Made by a program: the position numbers and the translations under genes. From Aliirhizobium smilacinae (GTDB lineage: Bacteria > Pseudomonadota > Alphaproteobacteria > Rhizobiales > Rhizobiaceae), in assembly GCF_006335145.1 (NCBI RefSeq), contig NZ_VDMN01000002.1:558001-622000 (forward strand): DNA of 64,000 bases. The letters run 5' to 3'. Of this stretch, positions 8,266-16,887 are shown piece by piece (position 1 is the first letter of the stretch; the number at the start of each line of letters is the position of its first letter). The notes beneath the pieces are model-generated. The model was not told the origin of the DNA. It worked only from the letters and a program-made list of their open reading frames with translations, and did no database searches.

Positions 8266-8298
8266 TGCTTTGGGCCGGGAACCCGAAGCAGCTTTTTT
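8266..8298 (+). terminator. Rho-independent terminator abutting the MFS ribosome site
   Basis: TGCTTTGGG at 8266-8274 pairs with CCCGAAGCA at 8282-8290 (one G-U), followed by GC and six T (8293-8298). The next bases are GGAGGG, the ribosome-binding site of the MFS gene at 8309. The terminator is therefore inside the leader of the next gene and could work as an attenuator. Confidence 0.6.
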
Positions 8299-8308
8299 GG
8301 AGGGAAAA

Positions 8309-9595
8309 ATGCTAAAATGGTATCATGAGCTTAACAGCAAAGAACGAAAAACGTTCTATGCGTGTTTCGCCGGTTGGGCGACCGATGCGCTCGACACCCA
8401 GCTCTTCAGTTTCCTGATCCCGACGCTTGTTGCGATCTGGTCGATCACGAATGCGGAGGCCGGCTGGCTCGGCACGTCCGCGTTGATCTCTTCTGCTGTC
8501 GGCGGTTGGGGTGCGGGGATTCTTTGCGACCGCATCGGTCGCGTCAAGGTGATGAAGATCGCCATCGTATGGTTCACCATCTTCACCATCGCGAGCGGCT
8601 TTGCCAATTCTTATGAACAGCTTCTCATCGCCCGCATCCTGTCCGGCATCGGCTTCGGCGGCGAATGGGCGGCTGGCGCGGTTCTGATGGGTGAGGTTAT
8701 TCGTCCCGCCTATCGCGGCAAGGCTGTCGGCAGTGTCCAGAGCGCCTACGCACTCGGATACGGTTTTGCCGCTATTCTGTCGTCGGTGCTATTTGCGACC
8801 ATTGAGCCGTCCAACGCCTGGCGCTGGATGTTCTGGATCGGCGCACTTCCCGCTGTCTGGGTTTTCTGGGCATTGCGTGGCGTCGAAGAACCGGAAGTTT
8901 TCTTGAACGCCAAGAAGGCACAGCGTGCAAGTGGCGAAACGGTCAACCCGTTGGTCATCTTCGCACCCCGCTACCTGAAGACGACGATCCTGTGCTCGCT
9001 GCTTGCGCTCGGGGTTCAAGGCGGTGCGTTTTCGATCGTCATGTGGTTGCCGTCCTTCCTGAAGAACAGTTACCAGATCTCGTCGGTCATGGTCGGTTAT
9101 TATGTCTTCGTGCTGACTTTTGGCTCGTTCGTGGGATATATCACCGCGGCCTATCTATGCGACTCCATCGGACGCCGGCTCAGCTTCTTCGTCTTCACCA
9201 TTCTGAACTGGATCATCATCCCGTTATTCCTTTTCGTGCCGGAAATGGGAGCTGTATCTCTGCTGCTCATCTTCCTGCTCGGCTTCTCGCTGCTCGGCAT
9301 CTACAGCGCCCTCGGGCCTTACTTTACCGAACTTTTCCCGAGCGTCATCCGCGCCAACGGACAGGCCTTCAGCTACAATTTCGGCAGGGCGGCAGGTGCA
9401 TTCTATCCGGCCATCGTCGGCATGCTGGCATCCGCTGATCTGATGCCGTTGCATACAGCAATGGGTGTAACGGCAATGTCGGCCTACGTCTTCGTGTTGC
9501 TTGCCGTCGCCATTCTGCCGGAGACCAACGGTCGGGATCTTACTGCGGTCGATACAAAAACCGATGCGACGCCCGTAGCACCGGCCACGAAGTAA
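8309..9595 (+). CDS. MFS transporter (aromatic/organic acid:H+ symporter type)
   Basis: 428 residues with 12 expected membrane helices. ATG 8309 is preferred because of GGAGGG at 8299-8304; upstream in-frame codons would translate the terminator. Helix 1 carries the acidic motif GWATDALDTQLFSFLIPT typical of the AAHS and sialate/shikimate symporter groups. The loop after helix 2 has CDRIGRVKVMK (the G-x-x-x-D-R-x-G-R signature), and the second half has YLCDSIGRRLSFF. GIGFGGEWAAGAVLMGEV is a classic helix 4-5 signature of these acid symporters. It likely imports the cluster's substrate, an organic acid. Confidence 0.88.
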   Translation: MLKWYHELNSKERKTFYACFAGWATDALDTQLFSFLIPTLVAIWSITNAEAGWLGTSALISSAVGGWGAGILCDRIGRVKVMKIAIVWFTIFTIASGFANSYEQLLIARILSGIGFGGEWAAGAVLMGEVIRPAYRGKAVGSVQSAYALGYGFAAILSSVLFATIEPSNAWRWMFWIGALPAVWVFWALRGVEEPEVFLNAKKAQRASGETVNPLVIFAPRYLKTTILCSLLALGVQGGAFSIVMWLPSFLKNSYQISSVMVGYYVFVLTFGSFVGYITAAYLCDSIGRRLSFFVFTILNWIIIPLFLFVPEMGAVSLLLIFLLGFSLLGIYSALGPYFTELFPSVIRANGQAFSYNFGRAAGAFYPAIVGMLASADLMPLHTAMGVTAMSAYVFVLLAVAILPETNGRDLTAVDTKTDATPVAPATK

Positions 9596-9629
9596 ACTCT
9601 GACAACCCGTCAATCGTCGAACCGACACC

Positions 9630-9654
9630 TCCCAACGGCCTCACGTCGTTGGGA
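9630..9654 (+). terminator. Hairpin after the MFS gene
   Basis: TCCCAACG at 9630-9637 pairs perfectly with CGTTGGGA at 9647-9654, 35 bases after the MFS stop. No T-run, so a weak or Rho-assisted terminator at best. Confidence 0.4.
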
Positions 9655-9710
9655 ACCGGCGGCGCGCGACCGGTGTGATCTCAACACTTCAGCTGAAATG
9701 CGTGACCACC

Positions 9711-10439
9711 ATGATACTTGAAAACCGAAATATACTGATCGTCACCGCTCACCCGGAACAAAGCTCCTTCAACCACGCCCTGACGGAAAGTGCGACCACC
9801 GCTCTGCGCGCCGCCGGGCATGATGTTTCGCTTTCTGATCTTTATGCCGAGAATTTCGGCGCATCGTCGGGACCCAGCGATTTCACCGCGCGTGCGGACG
9901 CCGATTGCTTCCACTACCAGAACGAACAAACCAATGCCGTCCGCAATCGATCCTTTGTCCCCGAAATCGCACGGGAACAGGCAAAGCTTGCCGCCGCCGA
10001 TGTCATCATCTTCCAATTCCCGCTCTGGTGGGGAGGCCCGCCTGCAATCCTGAAGGGCTGGCTCGAACGGGTTCTTGCCTACGGATTTGCCTATGTGGAC
10101 GGCTATCGTTTTGACACGGGTCTCTTCCGCGGCCGACATGCGATCATGTCCGTCACCACCGGCGGAACGCCCGCCCGCTTCAGCGACGATGGCGTCTATG
10201 GGCCGATCGAGCAGCTGCTGCGCCCGATCAAGCGCGGCGCCCTGGAATATATGGGCTTCGAAGTCGCCCCATCCTTCGTCTGCTACGGCGCCCCCCGCAT
10301 GAGCGATGAGGACCGCCAGGCACATCTGTCGCTCTGGGCGAAACAGGTTCTCGATATCGCCAGGCTTCCCGTCAATCGCTCGCTTTATCCGGCCGACCCT
10401 CTGTCTCTGGTCGAGGCCGGGGCATGGGCGAAGAGCTGA
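9711..10439 (+). CDS. NAD(P)H:quinone oxidoreductase, flavodoxin fold
   Basis: 242 residues from ATG 9711; an in-frame GTG at 9675 would add 12 residues. It belongs to the flavodoxin-like NAD(P)H dehydrogenase (quinone) family: NILIVTAHPEQSSFNHALTE is the FMN phosphate loop, VIIFQFPLWWGGPPAILKGW binds the isoalloxazine, and MSVTTGGTPARFSDDGVYGP follows as in NQO1/MdaB-type enzymes. It probably reduces a quinone or quinone-like intermediate, or protects cells from quinones formed while the substrate is degraded. Cytoplasmic. Confidence 0.85.
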   Translation: MILENRNILIVTAHPEQSSFNHALTESATTALRAAGHDVSLSDLYAENFGASSGPSDFTARADADCFHYQNEQTNAVRNRSFVPEIAREQAKLAAADVIIFQFPLWWGGPPAILKGWLERVLAYGFAYVDGYRFDTGLFRGRHAIMSVTTGGTPARFSDDGVYGPIEQLLRPIKRGALEYMGFEVAPSFVCYGAPRMSDEDRQAHLSLWAKQVLDIARLPVNRSLYPADPLSLVEAGAWAKS

Positions 10440-10500
10440 TGATCATGGCGCATTCGCATTCGAGACGAGCTTGCTTCGTCACCTCTGAGTGGAGTTAGAA

Positions 10501-11688
10501 ATGGAACAGGACATATTCATCCTTGATGGCGCACGTACCGCAATCGGTACGTTCGGCGGCGCCTTGAGCACGTTCACCCCAGCCGAACTCGGCGCGCTTG
10601 CCGCAAAATCGGCAATTGAAAGGTCGGGCGTTGCGGCGCAGGACATCGATAATGCCGTCGCTGGCAACGTCATCCCGAACTCGCCTCGTGATCTTTATCT
10701 CGGGCGCGTCATCGGCATCGAAAGTGGCCTCCCGACATCGGCACCCGGACTTACGCTCAACCGGCTCTGCGGGTCTGGTGCCCAAGCGATTGCCACGGCG
10801 GCATCGATAATCCGGGCCGGCGAGAGCAGCATTTCGCTTGCTGCAGGCTCTGAAGTCATGAGCAGCGCACCTTATTCGATCGCCAACCATCGCAAGGGCC
10901 AGAAGATGGGTGACGCGGCGTTGACCGACTGGCTTCTCGGATCATTGACCGATCCGTTCGGTTGCGGGGGAATGGGGATTACCGCGGAAAATATCGCGGC
11001 CAAGTATGAAATCAGCCGCGGCGAGCAGGATGCCTTCGCACTGGACAGTCAGCAAAAGGCAGTCCGGGCCATTACCGAACAGCGCTTTGAGTCGCAGATC
11101 GTTCCGCTTACGGTCAAGACGCGAAAAGGCGTGCAGAGCGTTACGGAAGATGAGGCTCCGCGCCGGGACACGACGCTCGACGGCCTTGCCGCGTTGCGAC
11201 CGACCTTCCGCAATGATGGCACTGTGACGGCTGGAAATGCGAGCGGCATCAACGATGGTGCGGCAGCCGTCGTGCTGGCAAGCGGGGCCGAAGTTGCGGC
11301 CCGCGGTCTTCGCCCCCGCGGCAAGCTGCTCTCCTGGGCGGTCGCAGGCGTTCCACCGGAAATCATGGGGATCGGTCCTGCGCACGCGGTGCCGCTGGCT
11401 CTGCAGCGTTGCGGCATCAATCTCGACCAGATCGATGTGATCGAATCGAACGAGGCATTTGCCGCACAGGCGATTGCCGTGAACAGGCTGCTCGATCTTC
11501 CCCTAGAAAAAGTCAATCCGAACGGCGGCGCGATCGCGCTCGGGCACCCGCTGGGGGCAACCGGCATCATCCTGACCGTCAAGGCTCTCTACGAGCTGGA
11601 GCGCATCGGTGGACGTTATGGACTCGTCACCATGTGCATCGGCAACGGGCAGGGGATTGCCCTCGTCATCGAGAATTGCCGCACCTGA
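10501..11688 (+). CDS. Acetyl-CoA acetyltransferase (thiolase)
   Basis: 395 residues from ATG 10501 (ribosome site GGAG at 10491-10494), the standard length of degradative or biosynthetic thiolases. Catalytic residues are present: Cys90 in LTLNRLCGSGAQAI, His349 in GGAIALGHPLGATG, and Cys379 in TMCIGNGQGIA. The enzyme cleaves a 3-oxoacyl-CoA, with CoA, into acetyl-CoA and a shortened acyl-CoA. With the AtoDA-type CoA transferase downstream it most likely splits acetoacetyl-CoA; a 3-oxoadipyl-CoA role is the alternative. It is 17 bases before the aldolase gene and in the same operon. Confidence 0.92.
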   Translation: MEQDIFILDGARTAIGTFGGALSTFTPAELGALAAKSAIERSGVAAQDIDNAVAGNVIPNSPRDLYLGRVIGIESGLPTSAPGLTLNRLCGSGAQAIATAASIIRAGESSISLAAGSEVMSSAPYSIANHRKGQKMGDAALTDWLLGSLTDPFGCGGMGITAENIAAKYEISRGEQDAFALDSQQKAVRAITEQRFESQIVPLTVKTRKGVQSVTEDEAPRRDTTLDGLAALRPTFRNDGTVTAGNASGINDGAAAVVLASGAEVAARGLRPRGKLLSWAVAGVPPEIMGIGPAHAVPLALQRCGINLDQIDVIESNEAFAAQAIAVNRLLDLPLEKVNPNGGAIALGHPLGATGIILTVKALYELERIGGRYGLVTMCIGNGQGIALVIENCRT

Positions 11689-11706
11689 AACTCACGGAGG
11701 AAAACA

Positions 11707-12468
11707 ATGACTTCGAATCTGCGAACAAGGATACGCGCCGGGGAGCTGCTGGTCGGATCCTTCATCAAGACTCCCTCTCCCCATGTGATCGAAATCCTCG
11801 GTCATGCAAAGCTGGATTTCGGGGTGATCGACCAGGAACATGCGCCGATCGGTATCGCGCAAGTGGATATGATGGCGCTTGCCGGCAAGGCAATCGGGCT
11901 GCCCCTGCTCTCGCGCCGCTGGGGAGCCTCGGTCGACTGGATTTCGCCCCTGCTCGACCTTGGCCTGGCCGGAGTTATGGTGCCCCATGTGGTCAATGCC
12001 GATGGCGCCCGCGCCGTCTGCGATGCCGTCCGTTTCTCCCGCGGCAAACGCGGCCTCTCGCCATCTCCCCGCGCCGGCAATTACGGCGGCATCGGCATCG
12101 CCGACTATCGTGCCAAATGCGACGCGGAGAGCGTCGTGATGGTGCAGATCGAGGACGAATCCGCGCTCGCCCATCTCGATGAGATCGCCGGCGAACCGGA
12201 TGTCGATCTTCTGTTCATCGGTCCGGCGGACCTGTCACAATCGATGGGGGTATCCTATCCCTCGCCGGAACTGGACGCTGCCATCGAGCAGATCATTGCG
12301 GCTGGCAAAAAGGCCGGCGTGGCCATCGGCCTGTTCGTCGGCGACGCCGGACATATCGCCAAATGGCACGCCAGCGGCGTGAGCGTTTTCGTCTGCGGTT
12401 CCGATCAGGCGCTTCTGCGCAAATCCGCGACCCAGATGATGGCTACAGCAAAAACAGAGAAGGAGTGA
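11707..12468 (+). CDS. HpcH/HpaI family class II aldolase
   Basis: 253 residues, the usual length of HpaI-type aldolases. The fold's metal and pyruvate-binding sequences are present: VIDQEHAPIG near residue 40, VMVPHVVNADGARAVCDAV near 95, VMVQIEDESALAHLDEI near 145 (metal-ligand Glu) and LLFIGPADLSQSMG near 170. These enzymes split 2-keto-3-hydroxy acids into pyruvate (or oxaloacetate) and an aldehyde. A GGAGG site lies at 11696-11700, and only 3 bases separate the stop from the next gene. The natural substrate is unknown. Confidence 0.88.
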   Translation: MTSNLRTRIRAGELLVGSFIKTPSPHVIEILGHAKLDFGVIDQEHAPIGIAQVDMMALAGKAIGLPLLSRRWGASVDWISPLLDLGLAGVMVPHVVNADGARAVCDAVRFSRGKRGLSPSPRAGNYGGIGIADYRAKCDAESVVMVQIEDESALAHLDEIAGEPDVDLLFIGPADLSQSMGVSYPSPELDAAIEQIIAAGKKAGVAIGLFVGDAGHIAKWHASGVSVFVCGSDQALLRKSATQMMATAKTEKE

Positions 12469-12471
12469 ACC

Positions 12472-13380
12472 ATGTACAAGGACAAGGACCCGCGCGCCGA
12501 TCTCTTCGCTGCAGCGGCAAAGCCGCCCGCAACGGGTTTGATTGCAGAAGAGCAACTGGCGACCTTTTATGACACGGCGCCGCAGGAAGAGCGCGACGGA
12601 AGCCGAACCTGGTATGTCAGGGGCTGCAATTTCGTTCTCGCCTATTCCGAGACAAAAGAAGGTGCCGTTCTGGAGCGCAAGGGACAGGCCGACGAATACG
12701 TCCTTTATCTCGCCAATCCGGCAGACAGGGCCGTTGTCGAGTGGGGTAACGAAAAGGTCGAGGTTGCAGGTTACTCCGTCACGTTCATACCGCCGGGCGA
12801 CAGCCGGATCGTATTGCCGGCCGGCGGCAAGCTGGCCCGGCTTTTCACGATCGCCTCAAAGGATCTGGTCAAGGCCTGCCCCAATGCCGATGCCTATGAT
12901 ACGCCGCGTCAGCACATTCCGGCATTCGAGCCCTGGCCCGAACCGGTGGGTGGCTGGAAGGTTCGCCAATATTCGCTGAACGTTCCAGACGAGCCCGGTC
13001 GTTTCGGGCGGATCTTCCGCTGCACGACATTCATGGTGAACGCGCTTCCCTCACAGGTCGGACCGCGCGATCCGGCAAAAATGTCACCGCATCATCATGA
13101 CGATTTCGAACAGTGCTCGCTGGCACTCGGTGGCAGCTTTACCCATTACCTGCGCTGGGCCTGGACGACCGATATGGGGGACTGGCGCGATGACAAGGCT
13201 ATCGATGTCGGCTCGCCGTCGGTGCTGGTCATCCCGCCGCCGGTCATTCACACGACGCGCGCCAGCAGCGACGGCAATAACGATCTGGTCGATATCTTCT
13301 GCCCGCCGCGTATGGACTTTTCGCTCAAGCCCGGCTGGGTTCTGAACGATGCTGACTATCCGATGCCGGGCACCCGGTGA
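12472..13380 (+). CDS. Bicupin-like protein of unknown function
   Basis: 302 residues, no signal peptide. Two beta-barrel halves are visible: an N-terminal one (about 45-130; VEVAGYSVTFIPPGDSRIVL) with few metal ligands, and a C-terminal one (about 175-285) with MSPHHHDDFEQCSLALGG (His207-209, Glu213) and PPPVIHTTRA, which supply the His/Glu/His metal site of cupins. Such proteins can be dioxygenases, isomerases or hydrolases. It is almost fused to the aldolase gene (3-base gap) and should act in the same pathway, probably on the intermediate before or after aldol cleavage. No closer family recognised. Confidence 0.65.
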   Translation: MYKDKDPRADLFAAAAKPPATGLIAEEQLATFYDTAPQEERDGSRTWYVRGCNFVLAYSETKEGAVLERKGQADEYVLYLANPADRAVVEWGNEKVEVAGYSVTFIPPGDSRIVLPAGGKLARLFTIASKDLVKACPNADAYDTPRQHIPAFEPWPEPVGGWKVRQYSLNVPDEPGRFGRIFRCTTFMVNALPSQVGPRDPAKMSPHHHDDFEQCSLALGGSFTHYLRWAWTTDMGDWRDDKAIDVGSPSVLVIPPPVIHTTRASSDGNNDLVDIFCPPRMDFSLKPGWVLNDADYPMPGTR

Positions 13381-13386
13381 TGCAAC

Positions 13387-13425
13387 GGTGGAGGGTCGGG
13401 CGGTCGCTTCGCCTGATCCTCCACC
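13387..13425 (+). terminator. Hairpin after the bicupin gene
   Basis: GGTGGAGG at 13387-13394 pairs perfectly with CCTCCACC at 13418-13425, followed by TTTGAAA. It lies 6 bases past the stop and before the 160-base gap to the CoA-transferase genes, suggesting partial termination there. Confidence 0.45.
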
Positions 13426-13540
13426 TTTGAAATGCGCTCATCCGATGATGCGAGAGCCAATCGCGCATCCGAACCGCTCTGCGAGCGCGTCGCGGCCAGG
13501 CTCGAAAGCTTAGTCCTCCCCAAATTGAAGGTCTTGAAGA

Positions 13541-14200
13541 ATGTACAAGGTGAATACCGCTGAAGAAGCCGTGCGACGGATACCAGATGGGGCCGTTCTC
13601 ATGATCGGTGGCTTCGTTGGTATCGGGACACCTCAAGATCTTGTCGATGAACTGGTTCGTCAGGGCAAGAAGGGTTTGACGCTGATCGCGAACGATACCG
13701 CACGCCCGAATGTGGGAGTGGGCAAACTGATCGACGCAGGCCTGGTGAGCAAGGCGATCGTCAGCCATATCGGCACCAATCCCGTCACGCAGAAGCAGAT
13801 GATCAGTGGAGTGATCGAGGTGCAACTGGTTCCCCAGGGCACATTGGCCGAGCGCGTCCGCGCTGGCGGATCCGGGCTTGGCGGCGTGTTGACGCCGACC
13901 GGGGTGGGCACGGACGCCGCCCTTGGAAAACAGACGATCGAGATCAACGGAATTCAGTATCTGCTGGAAACTGCCCTTAAGGCGGATTTTGCCCTGATCA
14001 AGGCCCGGAGCGCCGATTATTCCGGGAACCTCCGGTATTCCCTGACATCGCGCAACTTCAACCCGCTGATGGCCATGGCTGCGGATTTCGTCATCGCGGA
14101 ACCGGACGAAATCGTGCCGATCGGATGCATCGAGCCCGATGCCGTCGTCACGCCGCATGTCCTCGTTGATCTGCTGATTGCCAAGGGAGCCACGTTATGA
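13541..14200 (+). CDS. atoD: 3-oxoacid CoA-transferase subunit A (AtoD-like)
   Basis: 219 residues. The sequence follows E. coli AtoD very closely over its length, for example [60 protein letters not shown] and LTPTGVGTD. It forms the alpha subunit of the transferase that moves CoA from acetyl-CoA or succinyl-CoA to acetoacetate or another 3-oxoacid. The stop overlaps the start of subunit B by 4 bases. With the thiolase at 10501 it converts an acetoacetate-like product to acetyl-CoA. Confidence 0.93.
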   Translation: MYKVNTAEEAVRRIPDGAVLMIGGFVGIGTPQDLVDELVRQGKKGLTLIANDTARPNVGVGKLIDAGLVSKAIVSHIGTNPVTQKQMISGVIEVQLVPQGTLAERVRAGGSGLGGVLTPTGVGTDAALGKQTIEINGIQYLLETALKADFALIKARSADYSGNLRYSLTSRNFNPLMAMAADFVIAEPDEIVPIGCIEPDAVVTPHVLVDLLIAKGATL

Positions 14201-14865
14201 ACGAGAAAGAGATCATCGCAAGACGTGTTGCGCAGGAACTCAAATCGGGCACTTTGGTCAATCTCGGAATCGGGCTACCAACCATGGTGGCATCCTATCT
14301 TCCTGCCGGACTGGACGTCGCATTCCAGTCGGAGAACGGCATAATCGGGATGAGTGCCCTGCCGGACCCGGGCCTTGCCGGCAGCAATCTGACGGATGCC
14401 GGCGGTACGCCTGCCGGTGCATTGCCCGGAGCCTGCGCCTTCGATAGCGCCATGTCGTTTGCGCTGGTTCGTGGCGGTCATCTGGATGTCACCGTGCTGG
14501 GCGGGCTTCAGGTCGATGAAGAGGGGCATCTGGCCAACTGGATGGTTCCCGGCAAGATCGTGCCCGGTATGGGGGGTGCGATGGATCTTGTTTCAGGGGC
14601 CAAGCGCGTGATCGTCGCGATGACCCACACCGCCAAGGGTGAACCCAAAATCCTCAAGAAATGCTCTCTTCCACTAACATCCGTTCGCCGCGTCGATCTT
14701 GTGGTCACCGAACTTGCCGTGATCGAGCCGACGAATAACGGCCTGATCCTGCGCGAGATCGCCCCGGGATACACGGTTGAGGAGGTCGTCGCAGCCACGG
14801 AAGCCGAGCTTCTGATACCCGTTCCGCCTGCGTTCATGAAACTGGATCAAGCGGCCGTACGATAG
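14197..14865 (+). CDS. atoA: 3-oxoacid CoA-transferase subunit B (AtoA-like)
   Basis: 222 residues, closely AtoA-like: [20 protein letters not shown], the catalytic glutamate at residue 46 in [42 protein letters not shown] and [17 protein letters not shown]. The glutamate forms the covalent CoA-thioester intermediate. It pairs with the preceding subunit. The C-terminal stretch is about the family length. The next gene is a TetR regulator 128 bases on. Confidence 0.93.
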   Translation: MNEKEIIARRVAQELKSGTLVNLGIGLPTMVASYLPAGLDVAFQSENGIIGMSALPDPGLAGSNLTDAGGTPAGALPGACAFDSAMSFALVRGGHLDVTVLGGLQVDEEGHLANWMVPGKIVPGMGGAMDLVSGAKRVIVAMTHTAKGEPKILKKCSLPLTSVRRVDLVVTELAVIEPTNNGLILREIAPGYTVEEVVAATEAELLIPVPPAFMKLDQAAVR

Positions 14866-14993
14866 GTTGTGACTGCAGCATTGTGGCTCTCAATCTTACG
14901 GATGGGTCATTTGAACATGCCAAGCCGCACGGTGTGCGGCTCGGCATCATCTTTTTGCTTGATGGGCTTCCTACCGGAAGGTAGGTATGGATC

Positions 14994-15584
14994 ATGAGCA
15001 CTCTTTCGAAAACATCCGACGAGATTCTTGCCTCCGCGCGCGTGCTGATCATGAGCAGCGGATATAATGGTTTCAGCTATGCCGACATTGCCGAGGTGGT
15101 CGGCATTCGCAAGGCGAGCATCCACCATCATTTTCCAAGCAAGGTCGATCTGGTTCGGACGCTTGTGGCGCGGTATCGCGAGGATGCGCAGGAGGGCTTG
15201 TCCTCCCTGGAGCGCAACGTGCAGGATCCCCTTGAGATCCTGCAACTCTATGCCGGGCATTGGGCCAAGTGCATCGAAGACGCGAGCAGACCCTTCTGTG
15301 TCTGCGCCTTGCTGGCAAGTGAACTACCGTCGCTACCGCCCGAAGTTGCTGCCGAGGTGACGGCGTTTTTCCGTTTCATATCCTCCTGGCTTACTTCGGT
15401 CATGGAACGAGGCGCGAAGGCTGGCACCTTGAACCTGACCAGTACGCGGGAGATCGAGGCCGAAGCATTCATGGCCTCGGTTCATGGGGCGATGCTTTCT
15501 GCACGCGCCTATGGCAGGCCGGACGTGTTTGCCGCTGTCCTGGCGCCGACCCTGCACCGCCTCTCCGGGACAGGCATTCAATAA
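14994..15584 (+). CDS. TetR/AcrR family transcriptional regulator
   Basis: 196 residues. The N-terminal TetR DNA-binding domain lies at about 8-55 (SGYNGFSYADIAEVVGIRKA, then SIHHHFPSKVDLVRTLV). The C-terminal ligand domain (about 75-190) has the helical pattern of the group with LTSTREIEAEAFMASVHGAM. It follows the CoA-transferase genes and may regulate that unit or the convergent peptidase/adenine deaminase genes. Effector unknown. The gap 14866-14993 holds no clear operator. Confidence 0.85.
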   Translation: MSTLSKTSDEILASARVLIMSSGYNGFSYADIAEVVGIRKASIHHHFPSKVDLVRTLVARYREDAQEGLSSLERNVQDPLEILQLYAGHWAKCIEDASRPFCVCALLASELPSLPPEVAAEVTAFFRFISSWLTSVMERGAKAGTLNLTSTREIEAEAFMASVHGAMLSARAYGRPDVFAAVLAPTLHRLSGTGIQ

Positions 15585-15653
15585 TATCCCGATTGGGTAC
15601 GGCCTGCGGTCTTCAAGCCGTGATCCCGCCCGAGTTCGGATGATGTCGAGTGT

Positions 15654-16856
15654 TCAGCCGAAAGGCCTGTCGATGGAATGCGCCGGTTCGGTGAAGAAGA
15701 CCGGACCGGTTTCCGACATGTAGATGATATCCTCAAGACGCACGCCGCATTCGCCGTAGACGCAGAGCATCGGTTCGTCGGAAAATACCATGCCGGGCTC
15801 AAGCTTGGTCTTGTTGCCGCGAACGATGAACGGGTTTTCGTGCAGGTCCATGCCGAGACCGTGGCCGGTGCGGTGAGGCAGGCCGGGAACCTGATAGTCC
15901 GGGCCGTAACCGGCTTCCGTCAGAACCTTTCGGGCGGCGGTATCGACGTCTTCGCAGGCAGAGCCCAGCTGAGCGGCCTCGAAGGCGGCGCGATGGGCCT
16001 TCTTTTCCATGTTCCAGAGTTCCCGCTGTCGCTCCGTCGCTTCGCCGAAGGCATAGGTGCGGGTGATATCCGAGCAATAACGATGGATATGGGCACCGAG
16101 ATCGATCAGCACCATGTCGCCTTTGCCTAGCGTCTGGGCATAGGGAACGCCGTGCGGATAAGCGGTTGCCTCGCCGAATTGGGCGGCGGCGAAGACATGG
16201 CGCATGCCGAGTTTTGCATGGGCAGCCGCGATGAAATCCGTCACCTCCGTGGTCGAGACGCCCTCATGAAGGCCTTCCCATACGGCCTTGTGGACCTGCA
16301 GGCCTGCCGTCATCGCCGTCTGGATGATGGCGATTTCGGTTGCCGACTTTATCTGCCGGCATGCGGCGATGAGATCACCGGCACCGATTATCGTCAGTCG
16401 TGCCCCGATATAAGCTGTAATCGGGCTTGAGAACAGGAAGGGTGTGGCGGGATCGAAAGCGAGCGTCCCGCCTTCAGCTGGCAGGTCGCAGATCAGGTTT
16501 GCGACGAGCAAAGCCGGGTCCTCGTGTTCTTCCCAGGTGGCGATCTGACCGTCGATCTTGATCAGCGTTACCGTTTTCGGCTCTTCGAAGGCCGGGCTGA
16601 TATAGATCGGCGCGCCGGTGGACGGGATGATCGCGCCGTGCAGTCGTTCGCTGGCGCCGAGCGTCATGCCGGTGAAATAGGTGAGGCTGGTCGAGGTGTC
16701 GAGATAGACGGCCTTGACGCCCGCCTCCCGCATCAGGCCCTGCAACTTGGTAATGCGAGCCTGCAGTTCCTCGATGGAGATCGGCGGCACGGCGGCGGCA
16801 ATGTTTTCGAATTCGGCCAGCGACTGTTTGAAGGACTTGTAGGAATGGGCACTCAT
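15654..16856 (-). CDS. M24 family metallopeptidase (Xaa-Pro dipeptidase/creatinase type)
   Basis: 400 residues from ATG 16856 (AGGAACC ribosome site upstream); an extended frame continues upstream to 17105 but it would overlap the adenine deaminase. The N-terminal creatinase-like domain (about 30-165) precedes the pita-bread catalytic domain, whose metal ligands are visible: DLGAHIHRYCSDITRTY (two Asp), HRTGHGLGMDLHENP (His), MVFSDEPMLCVYGECG (Glu) and GVRLEDIIYM (Glu). It could cleave X-Pro dipeptides or a small amide such as creatine. It lies 31 bases after the adenine deaminase gene and is probably in the same operon. Confidence 0.87.
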   Translation of the reverse strand: MSAHSYKSFKQSLAEFENIAAAVPPISIEELQARITKLQGLMREAGVKAVYLDTSTSLTYFTGMTLGASERLHGAIIPSTGAPIYISPAFEEPKTVTLIKIDGQIATWEEHEDPALLVANLICDLPAEGGTLAFDPATPFLFSSPITAYIGARLTIIGAGDLIAACRQIKSATEIAIIQTAMTAGLQVHKAVWEGLHEGVSTTEVTDFIAAAHAKLGMRHVFAAAQFGEATAYPHGVPYAQTLGKGDMVLIDLGAHIHRYCSDITRTYAFGEATERQRELWNMEKKAHRAAFEAAQLGSACEDVDTAARKVLTEAGYGPDYQVPGLPHRTGHGLGMDLHENPFIVRGNKTKLEPGMVFSDEPMLCVYGECGVRLEDIIYMSETGPVFFTEPAHSIDRPFG

Positions 16857-16887
16857 ATTCTGGTTCCTGAAGGATGTTCGGACGGAT

